Shown: piece after piece, positions 16,566 to 25,216 of the stretch | Position numbering within the stretch: position 1 is the stretch's first letter | How the letters are laid out: each line of letters starts with the position of its first letter | Source of the DNA: DASRAP01 sp035277145 | GTDB taxonomy: Bacteria > Gemmatimonadota > Gemmatimonadetes > Gemmatimonadales > Gemmatimonadaceae | Direction: 5' to 3' | Length of the DNA: 50,795 nucleotides | Assembly (NCBI GenBank): GCA_035277145.1 | Contig: DATELA010000037.1 | Location: 1 to 50,795, forward strand | The notes under the pieces: generated by a model | Database searches by the model: none | Told to the model about the DNA's origin: nothing | Seen by the model: the letters and a program-made list of their open reading frames with translations, nothing else | Program-made: the position numbers and the translations under genes

Positions 16566-17651
16566 TCACACTGCTGCCGACTCGCGCACTTGCTCCGCTC
16601 CGTCGCTTGCAGACCGCTTCACGTACCACTCGACCGTTTGTCCGAGTCCCTGCGCAATGGTGTGCGTGGGCTCGTATTCCAGCTCCCGGCGAATCTTCGT
16701 GACGTCCGCCATCGAACGTCGAATGTCTCCACGCCGGTCCGAGCCATACACTGGACGTGCCGCCGCAATCGCCGGCTCGAAGCCCGCCAAACCGAGCCGG
16801 ATCATGCGGTACAACTCATTGAGCGTCGTCTCGCAGCCGCACGCCACGTTGTACACCCCGGCCGATGCGCCCGCACGCTCTGACGTTGCCGCAAGGAAAT
16901 TCGCCTGCGCGACGTTCGCGACGTACACGAAATCGCGGCTCGTCTCGCCGTCGCCGAAAATCTCACACGGTTCGTTGTCGAGCAAATTCGCAATCCAGCG
17001 CGGAATCACGGCTGCATACGCGCCGTTCGGATCCTGTCGCTGGCCGAACACGTTGAAGTAGCGGAGTCCCACGACCGGAAGGCCGTACGTTCGCTGGAAC
17101 ACCGAACCGTAGATCTCGTTTGTCAGCTTCGTCGCAGCATAGGGCGACAACAACCGCCCGGTGCTCTCTTCGGTCAGCGGGAATGCATGCGAGTCGCCGT
17201 AAATCGCGCACGACGACGCGTACACAACGCGCTTGACGCCGGCGTCGCGCGCTGCAACGAGCATGTTCAGGAAACCGTCGACGTTGACGCTGTTGCTCGT
17301 GAGCGGATCATCGATGGATCGCGGAACGGAACCGAGCGCCGCCTGATGCAACACGTAGTCAACGCCTTCGCACGCCGAGCGGCACGTCGCGAGGTCGCGA
17401 ATGTCCCCGCGAATCATGCGGAACCGACGGGCAGCCGCGGGGCCAACATTCGCAGTCACATCGTCGAGGTTCGCCTGGTAGCCCGTCGAGAAGTTGTCCA
17501 ACCCGACGACGGTCTGTCCGAGATTGAGCAGTTCCTCGAGCAGGTTCGAGCCGATAAACCCGGCAACGCCAGTAACGAGCCACGTTCGCGGGTTCTCCGC
17601 GAGCTCACGGCGCAGACGGCTATACGGCCAGGCGTTCTCGAAGCTGATCAT
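16566..17651 (-). CDS. NAD-dependent UDP-sugar 4-epimerase (WbpP/Gne-like)
   Basis: 361 residues from ATG 17651 (MISFENAWPYSRLR). It is an extended SDR enzyme with the NAD motif TGVAGFIGSN (Gly28, Gly31, Gly34), Tyr171 and Lys175 in the catalytic SPYAATK, and the segment RYFNVFGQRQDPNGAYAAVI. The short N-terminal extension before the Rossmann strand and the RQDPNGAY segment resemble UDP-GlcNAc/UDP-GlcNAcA 4-epimerases such as WbpP more than GalE. It should supply UDP-GalNAc-type or galacturonamide-type donors for the polymer. It diverges from the export gene at 18027. An in-frame upstream extension to 17810 is possible but has no homology-like sequence. Confidence 0.88.
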   Translation of the reverse strand: MISFENAWPYSRLRRELAENPRTWLVTGVAGFIGSNLLEELLNLGQTVVGLDNFSTGYQANLDDVTANVGPAAARRFRMIRGDIRDLATCRSACEGVDYVLHQAALGSVPRSIDDPLTSNSVNVDGFLNMLVAARDAGVKRVVYASSCAIYGDSHAFPLTEESTGRLLSPYAATKLTNEIYGSVFQRTYGLPVVGLRYFNVFGQRQDPNGAYAAVIPRWIANLLDNEPCEIFGDGETSRDFVYVANVAQANFLAATSERAGASAGVYNVACGCETTLNELYRMIRLGLAGFEPAIAAARPVYGSDRRGDIRRSMADVTKIRRELEYEPTHTIAQGLGQTVEWYVKRSASDGAEQVRESAAV

Positions 17652-18026
17652 CCTATTGCTCTCGTCGCGACTGCTCGTGTCGGCTTGCTCAGGACGGCCC
17701 AATGTTGCAGCACTCCACGGCGTCGCCATAAGGGTCGAAAGGATCCTGCGGGACTGCGTGCCTCGGTTAGAGCATCTTCCGTTCCCATAGGCGATTTGGC
17801 CAGTCCGCACGTAACTCGTTTCAACACATGGGATTGCGCACGGTTGTCACACCCTGCCCACCCGAGCCCGGTTTTCGCTGTTGCGCGGGCCCATCAGAAC
17901 TGTCGAGTCGATTCGCAGTGCTTGACGTCTCGCTAACCTCGCTCGTCGCTCACGATCAAGTCCGCATGTGCTGTGTACATTCTCCGAACAGCGCCCCTTT
18001 TCGGCACACGACACCCCGATACGACG
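17652..18026. other. 375-nt divergent intergenic region, epimerase / OPX gene
   Basis: No convincing gene is present; short open frames here lack codon bias and a ribosome-binding site. On the minus strand TGGGCCGTCCTGAGCA (17701-17686) has the GG-N10-GC spacing of a sigma-54 promoter and the same TGGGCC box as the better site before the BY-kinase gene, but its -12 box is poor. I see no good sigma-70 promoter towards 18027. Confidence 0.5.
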
Positions 18027-18809
18027 ATGACTGATCCATACCCCAGCCGAATTTGGGCGTTCGCGCGCCGCGCCATGAGCGCTGTCGCCGCGGCAGCCAC
18101 CCTTTTGCTTTCCGCATCGGGGGCCGCGCAGGAGTCGCCGCCCCAAGGCGCGGCACTCGAGACCCGCGCGAGCCTGACCGCCATGGCTGACGCCGCGGAC
18201 CGCGCGGGGCGCGCGGCCGCTGCGCGAAACATCCGTGCTCGGCTCGCTGCCGGCGATTTTCGCGAAGGCAACCGGCTCGTCGTCGAAATCACGAACGCGG
18301 TAAACACGACAACGACGGATACGATCACGGTGCGCCCGAACCAAACGATCCTGTTCAAGCCCCCTGTGGTTGGTGAACTCGCACTCAACGGAGTGCTTCG
18401 CTCCGAAGTCGAAGCCAAGGTCGCCGAGCACGTGGCCAAGTGGTACAGAACGCCAACGGTGCGTGTGACACCGCTTATCCGGCTTGGCATCATTGGCTCA
18501 GTACTTCAGGCCGGTTACAAGGACATGTCGCCAACGGCATTGATCACGGACATCGTCAACAGAGCCGGCGGCTACAGCGCGACCGCTGATCCCGACAAGA
18601 TCATCGTGAAGCGGGGCACCGACATCGTCTGGGAAGCGTCAGAAGTTCGCATCGCTCTGACGGAGGGCTACTCGATCGACCGATTCTCGCTACGTGACGG
18701 CGACCAGATCGAAGTCCCGCAAAAGCAGCAGCGCAATTGGATGACGACGGTGCAATTCGTGATTGGCACCGCGTCGTTACTCGTGCTGCTGATTACGCAA
18801 ACGCGCTAG
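18027..18809 (+). CDS. polysaccharide export protein (OPX/Wza-like)
   Basis: 260 residues from ATG 18027; an in-frame GTG at 17973 is less likely because the signal sequence begins after ATG. The signal peptide is ARRAMSAVAAAATLLLSASG, cleaved near residue 33. The poly-export domain follows (RLVVEITNAVNTTTTDTITV, then PPVVGELALNGVLRSEVEAK), next an SLBB-like ligand-binding segment (ITDIVNRAGGYSATADPDK), and a C-terminal hydrophobic helix VQFVIGTASLLVLLIT. Proteins of this family form the outer-membrane or periplasmic channel for Wzy-dependent polysaccharides and partner with a Wzc-type co-polymerase, encoded here at 22659-25136. It ends 4 nt before the convergent GT2 gene. Confidence 0.87.
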   Translation: MTDPYPSRIWAFARRAMSAVAAAATLLLSASGAAQESPPQGAALETRASLTAMADAADRAGRAAAARNIRARLAAGDFREGNRLVVEITNAVNTTTTDTITVRPNQTILFKPPVVGELALNGVLRSEVEAKVAEHVAKWYRTPTVRVTPLIRLGIIGSVLQAGYKDMSPTALITDIVNRAGGYSATADPDKIIVKRGTDIVWEASEVRIALTEGYSIDRFSLRDGDQIEVPQKQQRNWMTTVQFVIGTASLLVLLITQTR

Positions 18810-18813
18810 GCGG

Positions 18814-19986
18814 TCACGCCGGCGACTCACGCCGGGTCGGTTCCCATAAGCGCGTGTCGCGACCAAGTACGACGCGCGCGATCGCGTGAACAACCGCGAC
18901 GTTTGCGGCGGCGGCGAACGTGAGCGTCGAGAGCAACCGTGGTAGCGGACGCGACGCGGGCCACAACGCGCCGGCCGTAGCCGCCGCGGCGCCCGCCGCA
19001 CCGAGTATGAGCGCGACGCGAGCCCACCATTGATCGGCGCCGAGCATCACGAGTCCGATCACTGCGCCAGGAAGCAGCGCCGGAACGAGCCAGCGACAGA
19101 TCTTGTGGCTCGCGAGTTTCCACGCGAAGAGGCCTGAGCGAAACGGATTGAGCAGCCGCCGGTTTGCGATGAGCGTACGCACGCCACGAGCGATCGTGCG
19201 CACTTTGCGGCGATACTCGATCTGGAGCGACGGTGTTCGCGGCACGTAGCAGATGGCATCGTCGGCGGACACTGCGCGGAATCCGTTGGCGCACGCGGTG
19301 AGCGCCGCGGAAAAGTCGCGACTCAGGTCCGCCCGCACGGGGATCATGTGGAGCGCCGCGCGAATCGCATAGCCAGAACCCGACGCACCGACGATGCCGC
19401 CAAGCCGCGTTTCCAGCGAGCGAATGTGCATTTCGTAGCCCACGTACCCGGCTTCGGTCGTGTTCGCGCCGGACTGGCTGTGCGCGATGCTCACATCGCG
19501 CGACGACGCCACGCCGACACTCGGATCCGCCATTTGCGCGACCAGCGCGCTCACCGCACGGGGATGCAAACGGATCGATGCGTCCGAGTTCACCACGATT
19601 TCGCCGCGGATCCTCTCGCGTGCGGCGTTTTCAGCCGCCGTTTTGCCACCGCGTTCAGCCGTGCGCAACAACTCCACGCCGCGCGATTCGAATTCGCGGA
19701 CGATTGCGTCAGTCCCGTCCGTCGAGCCGTCAGACACAATCAGGATTTGCCGCCGGCCAGCCGGATAGTCCTGCGCGATGAGCGCTTCAATTGCACCGCG
19801 GATTTGGCGCGCCTCGTTGTACGCCGGAACGACGATCGTAACAAGCGGCTGATTTGCGGCGTGTGGCACAGCCGGCTTTACGGTCCGCATCCGGGCAAAG
19901 AAGACGAGGAGCGCCGGATAGACAGCGTACGCGTACGCCGCCATGCCGACCGGCGCGAAAACGAGCACCCAAGCGAGAGTTTGCAT
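18814..19986 (-). CDS. membrane-bound GT2 glycosyltransferase
   Basis: 390 residues from ATG 19986. One N-terminal membrane helix (LAWVLVFAPVGMAAYAYAVY) precedes a GT-A domain with TIVVPAYNEARQIRGA, SDGSTDGT and the metal/donor motif VNSDAS; GASGSGYAIRAAL forms the acceptor loop. Two to three C-terminal helices follow (LVPALLPGAVIGLVML and AALILGAAG-like stretches). The layout is like chitin/hyaluronan-synthase-like or EpsF-type GT2 enzymes that extend a glycan at the inner membrane. A classical QxxRW motif is not evident (IEYRRKVR occupies that region). It diverges from a second GT2 gene across 170 nt. Confidence 0.87.
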   Translation of the reverse strand: MQTLAWVLVFAPVGMAAYAYAVYPALLVFFARMRTVKPAVPHAANQPLVTIVVPAYNEARQIRGAIEALIAQDYPAGRRQILIVSDGSTDGTDAIVREFESRGVELLRTAERGGKTAAENAARERIRGEIVVNSDASIRLHPRAVSALVAQMADPSVGVASSRDVSIAHSQSGANTTEAGYVGYEMHIRSLETRLGGIVGASGSGYAIRAALHMIPVRADLSRDFSAALTACANGFRAVSADDAICYVPRTPSLQIEYRRKVRTIARGVRTLIANRRLLNPFRSGLFAWKLASHKICRWLVPALLPGAVIGLVMLGADQWWARVALILGAAGAAAATAGALWPASRPLPRLLSTLTFAAAANVAVVHAIARVVLGRDTRLWEPTRRESPA

Positions 19987-20005
19987 TCGTCGCTGCGAAG
20001 TCACG

Positions 20006-20034
20006 ATCCTACACGAGCGCGGCGAACCGGCCAA
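20006..20034 (-). promoter_or_regulatory. candidate sigma-70-type promoter of the GT2 gene at 18814
   Basis: On the minus strand TTGGCC (20034-20029) and TAGGAT (20011-20006) are 17 nt apart. Transcription would begin near 19999, leaving a leader of about 13 nt. A TGTGT-N6-TCACA palindrome lies about 68 nt upstream of that start. Confidence 0.35.
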
Positions 20035-20057
20035 GTGCCGCGCCCGCGGCGCGACGT

Positions 20058-20077
20058 CGTGTGTTCGTGCTCACACG
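20058..20077. promoter_or_regulatory. CRP/FNR-type palindrome in divergent GT2 promoter region
   Basis: CGTGTG and CACACG are perfect 6-bp arms with an 8-nt spacer; the core TGTGTTCGTGCTCACA (20060-20075) differs from TGTGA-N6-TCACA at one position. It sits between the divergent genes starting at 19986 and 20157. Confidence 0.4.
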
Positions 20078-20156
20078 CTGCCGCGCCACTTGCTCTATCA
20101 CGGTCCGAGTTGAACGATTCGCCCACGTTGCAACACCTCACCAGCACCCGGGATTC

Positions 20157-21584
20157 ATGACTCGCGGTCCTTTCTCGAATGGGAACGACAAAGGCGGACC
20201 GCCCGGCGCACCCGACGACGCAGCTTCCCGGCGACTGACTCCGGCCGTCGGTCACATCACCCAACCCGCGGAACCACCGCCCGACGGGCCGCAGAGCGAA
20301 CCGCAACGCTCACTGGTGATCGCAATTCCCGCGGAGCATTCGGTCGCTGTCGAGCGACTCGCAATTCCGGCTCCAAGCGGCGGACGTGAAGCCGACGTGG
20401 TCATTGCGTGCGCCGGGCAGCCGAAAGACATCGCCGCGTTTCACACACATCTCCGCAACGCGCAGTTCCTCATCGCGCCGGAAGAAACCAGCGGCGAAGA
20501 CCTCCGCGTGCTCGCATTCTTTCAAGCCAACGGAGACATCGTCAGCTTCACGACCGGGACGCGCGCGCGTACCAGCGGCCCGCATCCCATGCGAAGTCCC
20601 ACACGCGTGGCCGCCGTTCTCCCGGACATCGCGATATCGGTCGTGGTGCCGGTGCACAACGGCGGTCGAACGCTCGCCGACACGCTCGCGCAAATCCGCG
20701 CGAGCACTCTTCCGCGTGAAGCGTACGAACTCATCGTCGTCGACGATGCCAGCTCGGACGGCTCGCAAGCGGTCGCTGCGCGACACGCAGACGTGCTGGT
20801 GCGGCTGAGCGGCCGGCCGCGTGGTGCCGCGTACGCGCGGAACCGCGGCGCTGAACAAGCGCGGGGTGCGATCGTGGTATTCGTCGACGCCGACGTCGGC
20901 GTTCGCGAAGACACGCTGTCGTTATTGCTCGCTGCGTTCGACGACAGCGATGTCGTTGCCGCGAGTGCCGTGAACGACGGCACAGGCCACCGCGGCCGAT
21001 TCACTGCCGAGTACTGGAACCTGCTGCACGCGTACGGCGCGACGCGATACGCCAGCACGCTGGCGCAGTTCCACGCGTCGTGTGGCGCCGTGCGTCGCGA
21101 CGAGTTCATGCACGCCGGCATGTTCAACGAGTGGCTCTTTCGTCTGCCGAGTGTCGAAGACGTGGAAATGGCGGAGCGACTTCGGGCTTCAGGCAAACGC
21201 GTTCGCGTCGAGCGCGATGTCGCATTCGCGCACCGCGCGGGCGGCGGGCTCGGCGCGGTGCTTGGTGCCGTGTGGCGACTGAGCGTGCACAAATCGCGCA
21301 CGCTGGGCTGGCGCGCCACGCGCGAGACCGCACCGGGACACGTCGTCCACACGCTCACGCGCGCGGAACTCGGGCTGTTCGGCTTCTGGGTGCAGCGCCG
21401 CGGACTCGCGTTCGCGCTCGCCGCAACGCCGCTCCACCTGCTCGTAAAGCTCGTTGCCGCCGGCGGCCTTTTGTCGGGGTGGGTGCTGCGTGGCATGGTC
21501 GGCGAACCAGCGCCAGACGCAGCTACGCAGGCGTTCGCCGAAGTTGGTGTTGAGATGTGGCCGCCGGTGCCGCGACGGCGCTAA
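20157..21584 (+). CDS. GT2 glycosyltransferase with N-terminal extension
   Basis: 475 residues from ATG 20157. The first 155 or so residues are unusual: a proline-rich start, then a possible small alpha/beta segment (ADVVIACAGQPKDIAAFH to LRVLAFFQANGDIVSF) that I do not recognise. The GT-A domain begins at ISVVVPVHNGGRTLAD, has VDDASSDGS and the metal-binding VFVDADVGV, and ends with the catalytic-base region PSVEDVEMAERLRASG. Two hydrophobic stretches near the C-terminus (LAFALAATPLHLLVKLVAAG) may associate with the membrane. The frame stays open upstream to 19854, but that part overlaps the divergent GT2 gene. It is the only plus-strand gene between two minus-strand EPS genes. Confidence 0.85.
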   Translation: MTRGPFSNGNDKGGPPGAPDDAASRRLTPAVGHITQPAEPPPDGPQSEPQRSLVIAIPAEHSVAVERLAIPAPSGGREADVVIACAGQPKDIAAFHTHLRNAQFLIAPEETSGEDLRVLAFFQANGDIVSFTTGTRARTSGPHPMRSPTRVAAVLPDIAISVVVPVHNGGRTLADTLAQIRASTLPREAYELIVVDDASSDGSQAVAARHADVLVRLSGRPRGAAYARNRGAEQARGAIVVFVDADVGVREDTLSLLLAAFDDSDVVAASAVNDGTGHRGRFTAEYWNLLHAYGATRYASTLAQFHASCGAVRRDEFMHAGMFNEWLFRLPSVEDVEMAERLRASGKRVRVERDVAFAHRAGGGLGAVLGAVWRLSVHKSRTLGWRATRETAPGHVVHTLTRAELGLFGFWVQRRGLAFALAATPLHLLVKLVAAGGLLSGWVLRGMVGEPAPDAATQAFAEVGVEMWPPVPRRR

Positions 21585-21590
21585 AACAAC

Positions 21591-21614
21591 AAAGGCGCGC
21601 TAGTGCGCGCCTTT
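21591..21614. terminator. bidirectional intrinsic terminator
   Basis: AAAGGCGCGC (21591-21600), loop TAGT, GCGCGCCTTT (21605-21614): perfect 10-bp arms. On the minus strand the stem is followed by TTGTTGTTTT, a good U-rich tract, so it terminates the sugar transferase transcript. On the plus strand it lies 7 nt past the GT2 stop. The stop codon of the sugar transferase is in the loop. Confidence 0.75.
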
Positions 21615-22457
21615 GCGGAAGATCATCACCGGCAGTGTCCGGGCCATGATCAGCAGGTCCTGAGCGACACCGTGCCGCTGCAGGTACTCGAGGTCAAACC
21701 GCACCTTCGAGCGCACGTCGTCGAGGCACGTGTCATAGCGCTGGTTGATCTGCGCCCAACCCGTGATGCCCGGCTTCGCGCGCTGGCGATACGGATACTC
21801 CTCGATGTCTTCGCAGAGCCGCGCGAAGATCGTCGGCCGCTCTGGTCGCGGACCCACGATGTTCATGTCGCCGAGAATCACGTTGACCAGCTGCGGGATC
21901 TCGTCGACGCGGCACGCGCGCATGACGCGGCCAACCGGCGTGACGCGTGAATCACCTTTCGTCGCCCACACCGCGCCCGAGCCGTGCTCGGCGTTGGTGT
22001 ACATCGAGCGGAACTTGTAGATGATGAATGCCTGTCCGCCGAGGTCGCGCCAGCGACGGTTGTTGGGCTGCTCGTCGCGCATCCAGCGCTTATCGATTCC
22101 GACGCGAACCTGGCGATAGAAGATCGGTCCGCGCGACGTGAGCTTCACGAGGAGCGCGAACAAGGCAATGACAGGACTGAGGAGCACCAGGGCGAGGCTC
22201 GCGATCGCGACGTTCATCACGCGATTCGCCAACTCTGAGCGTGAGCGCGGCTCGATCGCCGCAACGGACCCGCTGCTCGGACGCTTGGCAACACCGTCGG
22301 CCGCTTGGAGCGGAACGACAACACCGGATACTGCTGGCCGCGGCATCGCGGAACCGGAGGTGCGTGTTGGCAAGGGTCTGGTCTTGGTTTGTTCGGTGGC
22401 CGTGGGCGCCGCGAGGCGACCGACGGTGGGTGGATTTGCGGAGCAGTGAGATCGCAC
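21600..22457 (-). CDS. priming undecaprenyl-phosphate sugar-1-phosphate transferase
   Basis: 285 residues from GTG 22457; ATG 22346 is an alternative that removes a poorly conserved leader. It is a monotopic bacterial sugar transferase: a membrane-entry helix (VMNVAIASLALVLLSPVIAL), then KLTSRGPIFYRQVRVG, FIIYKFRSMYTNAE, the catalytic-region motif DEIPQLVNVILGDMNIVGPR and KPGITGWAQINQRY. It lacks the N-terminal four-helix domain of long WbaP/WcaJ enzymes and so is the short form. It should transfer a sugar-1-phosphate (hexose or N-acetylhexosamine) to undecaprenyl phosphate, the first step in repeat-unit assembly. The BY-kinase gene is upstream on the same strand, 201 nt away. A terminator overlaps its stop. 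Confidence 0.92.
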   Translation of the reverse strand: MRSHCSANPPTVGRLAAPTATEQTKTRPLPTRTSGSAMPRPAVSGVVVPLQAADGVAKRPSSGSVAAIEPRSRSELANRVMNVAIASLALVLLSPVIALFALLVKLTSRGPIFYRQVRVGIDKRWMRDEQPNNRRWRDLGGQAFIIYKFRSMYTNAEHGSGAVWATKGDSRVTPVGRVMRACRVDEIPQLVNVILGDMNIVGPRPERPTIFARLCEDIEEYPYRQRAKPGITGWAQINQRYDTCLDDVRSKVRFDLEYLQRHGVAQDLLIMARTLPVMIFRKGAH

Positions 22458-22555
22458 GGCGCGTGCTAGCGGCCGGGTCGCGGAGCCAAAACCGTAACCG
22501 TCTATGAATCAACGAGTTACGCGTTGACCGCGCGCGACTGTGGGCAGTTTGACCG

Positions 22556-22571
22556 GTTGCTTTGTCGCAAC
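22556..22571. promoter_or_regulatory. palindrome upstream of the sugar transferase gene
   Basis: GTTGC and GCAAC are 5-bp arms with a 6-nt spacer, followed by AT-richer sequence, in the 201-nt gap between the BY-kinase stop and the sugar transferase start. It has operator-like geometry, but no family match can be claimed. Confidence 0.25.
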
Positions 22572-22658
22572 AAAACCACACAACCGGGGCGACACGCCAC
22601 ACTTGATTCTTTGTCCGCGCGCTGCGGGAGCTATCCGCGGCGATCAGCTGAGCTCTGG

Positions 22659-25136
22659 CTACTTCTTCGAGAGTAGCCTCGGCGTCGACGGCGCCTCAAT
22701 GGGTTCGCCCAACTCATCCAGTCCGGACGGCGATTCGTCAGCCGCGGCATACGTGTAATCGCTGTAGTAGTAGCGGTACGCGCCGTTGTTGCCGACACCG
22801 TTCAGAACGGCGCCAATCACGCTCACCGGCAGTCGATCGATGATCTCCAGCTTCATCGAGGCGAGCTTGCGATCGGTGATGCCGGGGCGAAGCACGACGA
22901 GCATCGTCCCCGCTGAGGCGGCGAGCGCAAACGCGTCGACGCCAGCCACAAATGGCGGCGAGTCGACAATCACGACTTCGAACTGTTCGCGCATCGTCGA
23001 GATGAGCGCGTTCATACGCTCTGACACGAGCAGCTCAGGCGCACGCCGGCTGCGACTTCCCGACGGAATCACCGAGAGGTTTTCCGTCGACGTGGTCCGC
23101 ACAATTGCCGCCGCGCTTGCGGTGCCCGCGAGGTAGTCGACCAAGCCAGGCCGCCGCGCGATGTCGAACGTGTCGTGCACAACGCCGCGTCGGACGTCGC
23201 CGTCGATGAGAAGCGTCTTGTGCCCCGCGTTCGCGAACGCGACGGCGAGGTTCGAACTCACGATGGATTTGCCGTCGCCCGGACCCGGACTCGAGACGGC
23301 CAACACGACCGGCTGCTCCACGGGGAAATGATGGCGCACCGCAAGGCGCAGCGTGCGGAACGATTCGACGACTTGAGACATCGCCGTCACGCTCAGCTGC
23401 CGTTTGCGATTCAGGCGGAACCGCGGAACGGTGCCGGCGATGAGCAAGCCGAGTTCGTTCGTCGCCTGCTCGGGATACCGGAACCGGCGATCCATTTTGT
23501 CGCGCAACAGGGCGAGACCGACGGCGGCCGCGAAGCTCGCGACCACCGCGAGGAACAACAGTCGCGGACCTTGATTCGATGTCGGGAACGGCGGCACTTC
23601 AGCGAGTTGCAGAATCGTGAGGTCGGGCGTGATCTGCGCTTCGGCGAGTTTGGCAGCCTCGAGGTTGCTGTTCAGCTGATCCCAGAGCAGCTGGCTCGAC
23701 TGCACCTGACGAACCAGGCGCGAGTACTGCAGCGTGCGCTCGGGGATTTGCTGCAGCTCCTGATACTGCGTGCCTATCTGCGTCGAGAGGCGTCGCTCCT
23801 GCTCGGAGTGGGACGCGATAATGCTGCGAATCAAACTGGGAATCGTGTCGCGCTCGAGCGTGGTGACGCGGGCGCGCGCTTTCACGACACCCTCCGCGCT
23901 GTCCGTGAAGATGGACTGTTGCATGCGCAGCGTACCTTCGGCGGTGACGAGCGAGTCGAGCGCTTTCTGCAACTCGGGCGAGTCCACCAGCACGCCAGGA
24001 ACGCGCAAGATCGCCGTACGACTGACGGGTCCCCCGCGCGCATCGGCCATGATTTTTTCCAGCGCAATGCGCGACGTTTTTAACGCGTCAGCGCTCAGCG
24101 TTGCCTGCAGGTACGCCTGCTGCGGGCCAGCGGGAGGCGGTGTCGCGGCCCCACCGCGTCCCGTTCCCGCGAGCGGAATTGCCGCAATCACGTCCGCACC
24201 GGGGAGCGAAATGGTGCGCTTCTGGAAGTCGGCCAGCACGCGCTCATTCGCGTCCAGCTGACGTCTGACCACGTCAACCTGCTCCTGCAGGTTCGTCTTC
24301 ACTTCAACCTGTTTGCGGGTCTTGAGGTCCGTCGCAATCGCGACGAACTGCTTGATCCACTCGTTCAGGATGAGCGCGGCCTGACGCGGATTAGTGTGTT
24401 CGTATGACAACAACAGGAACTGGCCGTTTTCCTGTTCGAGCCGGTCGCGCAGGTTGCCCTGCAGCGCACCCGACGCGAGCAAAGTCGGCCCGACGCCAAA
24501 GTCCACAACGCGGTTCAGTGCGAACGCCTCGGCGCGCGGCGCCCAGCGGAATCCCAGCGAACGGCCAATCGAATCACCGAGTGTGCCGCGCTCAACGACC
24601 GACGTGTCGGCCATTCGCGTCAGCGTGTAACCCGTCTCGTTCGCATCGACCGACACACGGAACATGCCGGTCGTGAACACCGTGTCGAACGACATCGTGC
24701 CGTTGAACGCCGAATCCTCAGGCGCGAAGCGCGAATTCAATCCGAGCTTGAGCACCACCGGCGTCGTCACCGGGCTGCTCTTCATGAGCGTGACCCACGA
24801 ACTCGAACTCAGCAGCTGACCTGTTCCAATGGGCCCGTTGTACCGCGCGCTCGCATTGGGATTGATCCAGATCTTCGCATCCGCGGCGAACAGCAGTGCC
24901 TGATTGCGCGCGACGTAAACGCCGCCAGCCGAACCAACCGCCAATACCAGCGCGATGATCCACCAATTGCGGCGGAGCGCGTCGAGATACCTCGTCCACG
25001 GCACCGCGTCGGCGTCATCGCCCTGCGGCGGACGCGCCGACCCACCCGAAATCCGCGGTGCCGAAAACGGCAAACCGCCCGGCTGGGGAATCGCCGGCAG
25101 GTTGGAAGGCGTGTTGGGCGGCGCTCTATCGATCAT
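22659..25136 (-). CDS. polysaccharide co-polymerase / BY-kinase (Wzc-like)
   Basis: 825 residues with a Wzz domain between two membrane helices (NWWIIALVLAVGSAGGVYVA and RLLFLAVVASFAAAVGLAL), long periplasmic coiled-coil regions, and a C-terminal cytoplasmic tyrosine kinase. Walker A is PGPGDGKS (617-624), Walker A' LLIDGD (642-647) and Walker B VVIVDSPP with Asp725. The autophosphorylated tail is the Tyr-rich cluster YRYYYSDYTY (787-796) with six tyrosines. It controls chain length and export of a Wzy-made polymer together with the OPX protein (18027) and the phosphatase (35039). Upstream there is a strong sigma-54 promoter match and a CRP-like palindrome. The gene has its own 114-nt upstream gap. 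Confidence 0.95.
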   Translation of the reverse strand: MIDRAPPNTPSNLPAIPQPGGLPFSAPRISGGSARPPQGDDADAVPWTRYLDALRRNWWIIALVLAVGSAGGVYVARNQALLFAADAKIWINPNASARYNGPIGTGQLLSSSSWVTLMKSSPVTTPVVLKLGLNSRFAPEDSAFNGTMSFDTVFTTGMFRVSVDANETGYTLTRMADTSVVERGTLGDSIGRSLGFRWAPRAEAFALNRVVDFGVGPTLLASGALQGNLRDRLEQENGQFLLLSYEHTNPRQAALILNEWIKQFVAIATDLKTRKQVEVKTNLQEQVDVVRRQLDANERVLADFQKRTISLPGADVIAAIPLAGTGRGGAATPPPAGPQQAYLQATLSADALKTSRIALEKIMADARGGPVSRTAILRVPGVLVDSPELQKALDSLVTAEGTLRMQQSIFTDSAEGVVKARARVTTLERDTIPSLIRSIIASHSEQERRLSTQIGTQYQELQQIPERTLQYSRLVRQVQSSQLLWDQLNSNLEAAKLAEAQITPDLTILQLAEVPPFPTSNQGPRLLFLAVVASFAAAVGLALLRDKMDRRFRYPEQATNELGLLIAGTVPRFRLNRKRQLSVTAMSQVVESFRTLRLAVRHHFPVEQPVVLAVSSPGPGDGKSIVSSNLAVAFANAGHKTLLIDGDVRRGVVHDTFDIARRPGLVDYLAGTASAAAIVRTTSTENLSVIPSGSRSRRAPELLVSERMNALISTMREQFEVVIVDSPPFVAGVDAFALAASAGTMLVVLRPGITDRKLASMKLEIIDRLPVSVIGAVLNGVGNNGAYRYYYSDYTYAAADESPSGLDELGEPIEAPSTPRLLSKK

Positions 25137-25189
25137 GTCGTACGAATAGACTCAGGAAACGGGCCAGAAAGTCGTGGCGCGAATGCTAC

Positions 25190-25205
25190 TGCAAGTCTTG
25201 GCCCA
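25190..25205 (-). promoter_or_regulatory. sigma-54 (RpoN) promoter of the BY-kinase gene
   Basis: On the minus strand TGGGCCAAGACTTGCA matches the -24/-12 consensus TGGCAC-N5-TTGCA at nine of eleven fixed positions, with the required GG-N10-GC spacing. Transcription would start near 25179, giving a 43-nt leader before ATG 25136. The NtrC-type activator encoded at 13727-15313 is the natural candidate regulator. Confidence 0.6.
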
Positions 25206-25216
25206 CGATGAAACTA

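Noticed and set aside
16543..16575. CRP-like site in AGTGGTCCCCGTTCACAC
   Set aside because: The half-sites are one base too far apart (GTG-N9-CAC) and the arms are imperfect.
17828..18034. Small plus-strand gene of 68 codons before the OPX gene
   Set aside because: No ribosome-binding site, no homology-like sequence, and it overlaps the OPX signal sequence in another frame.
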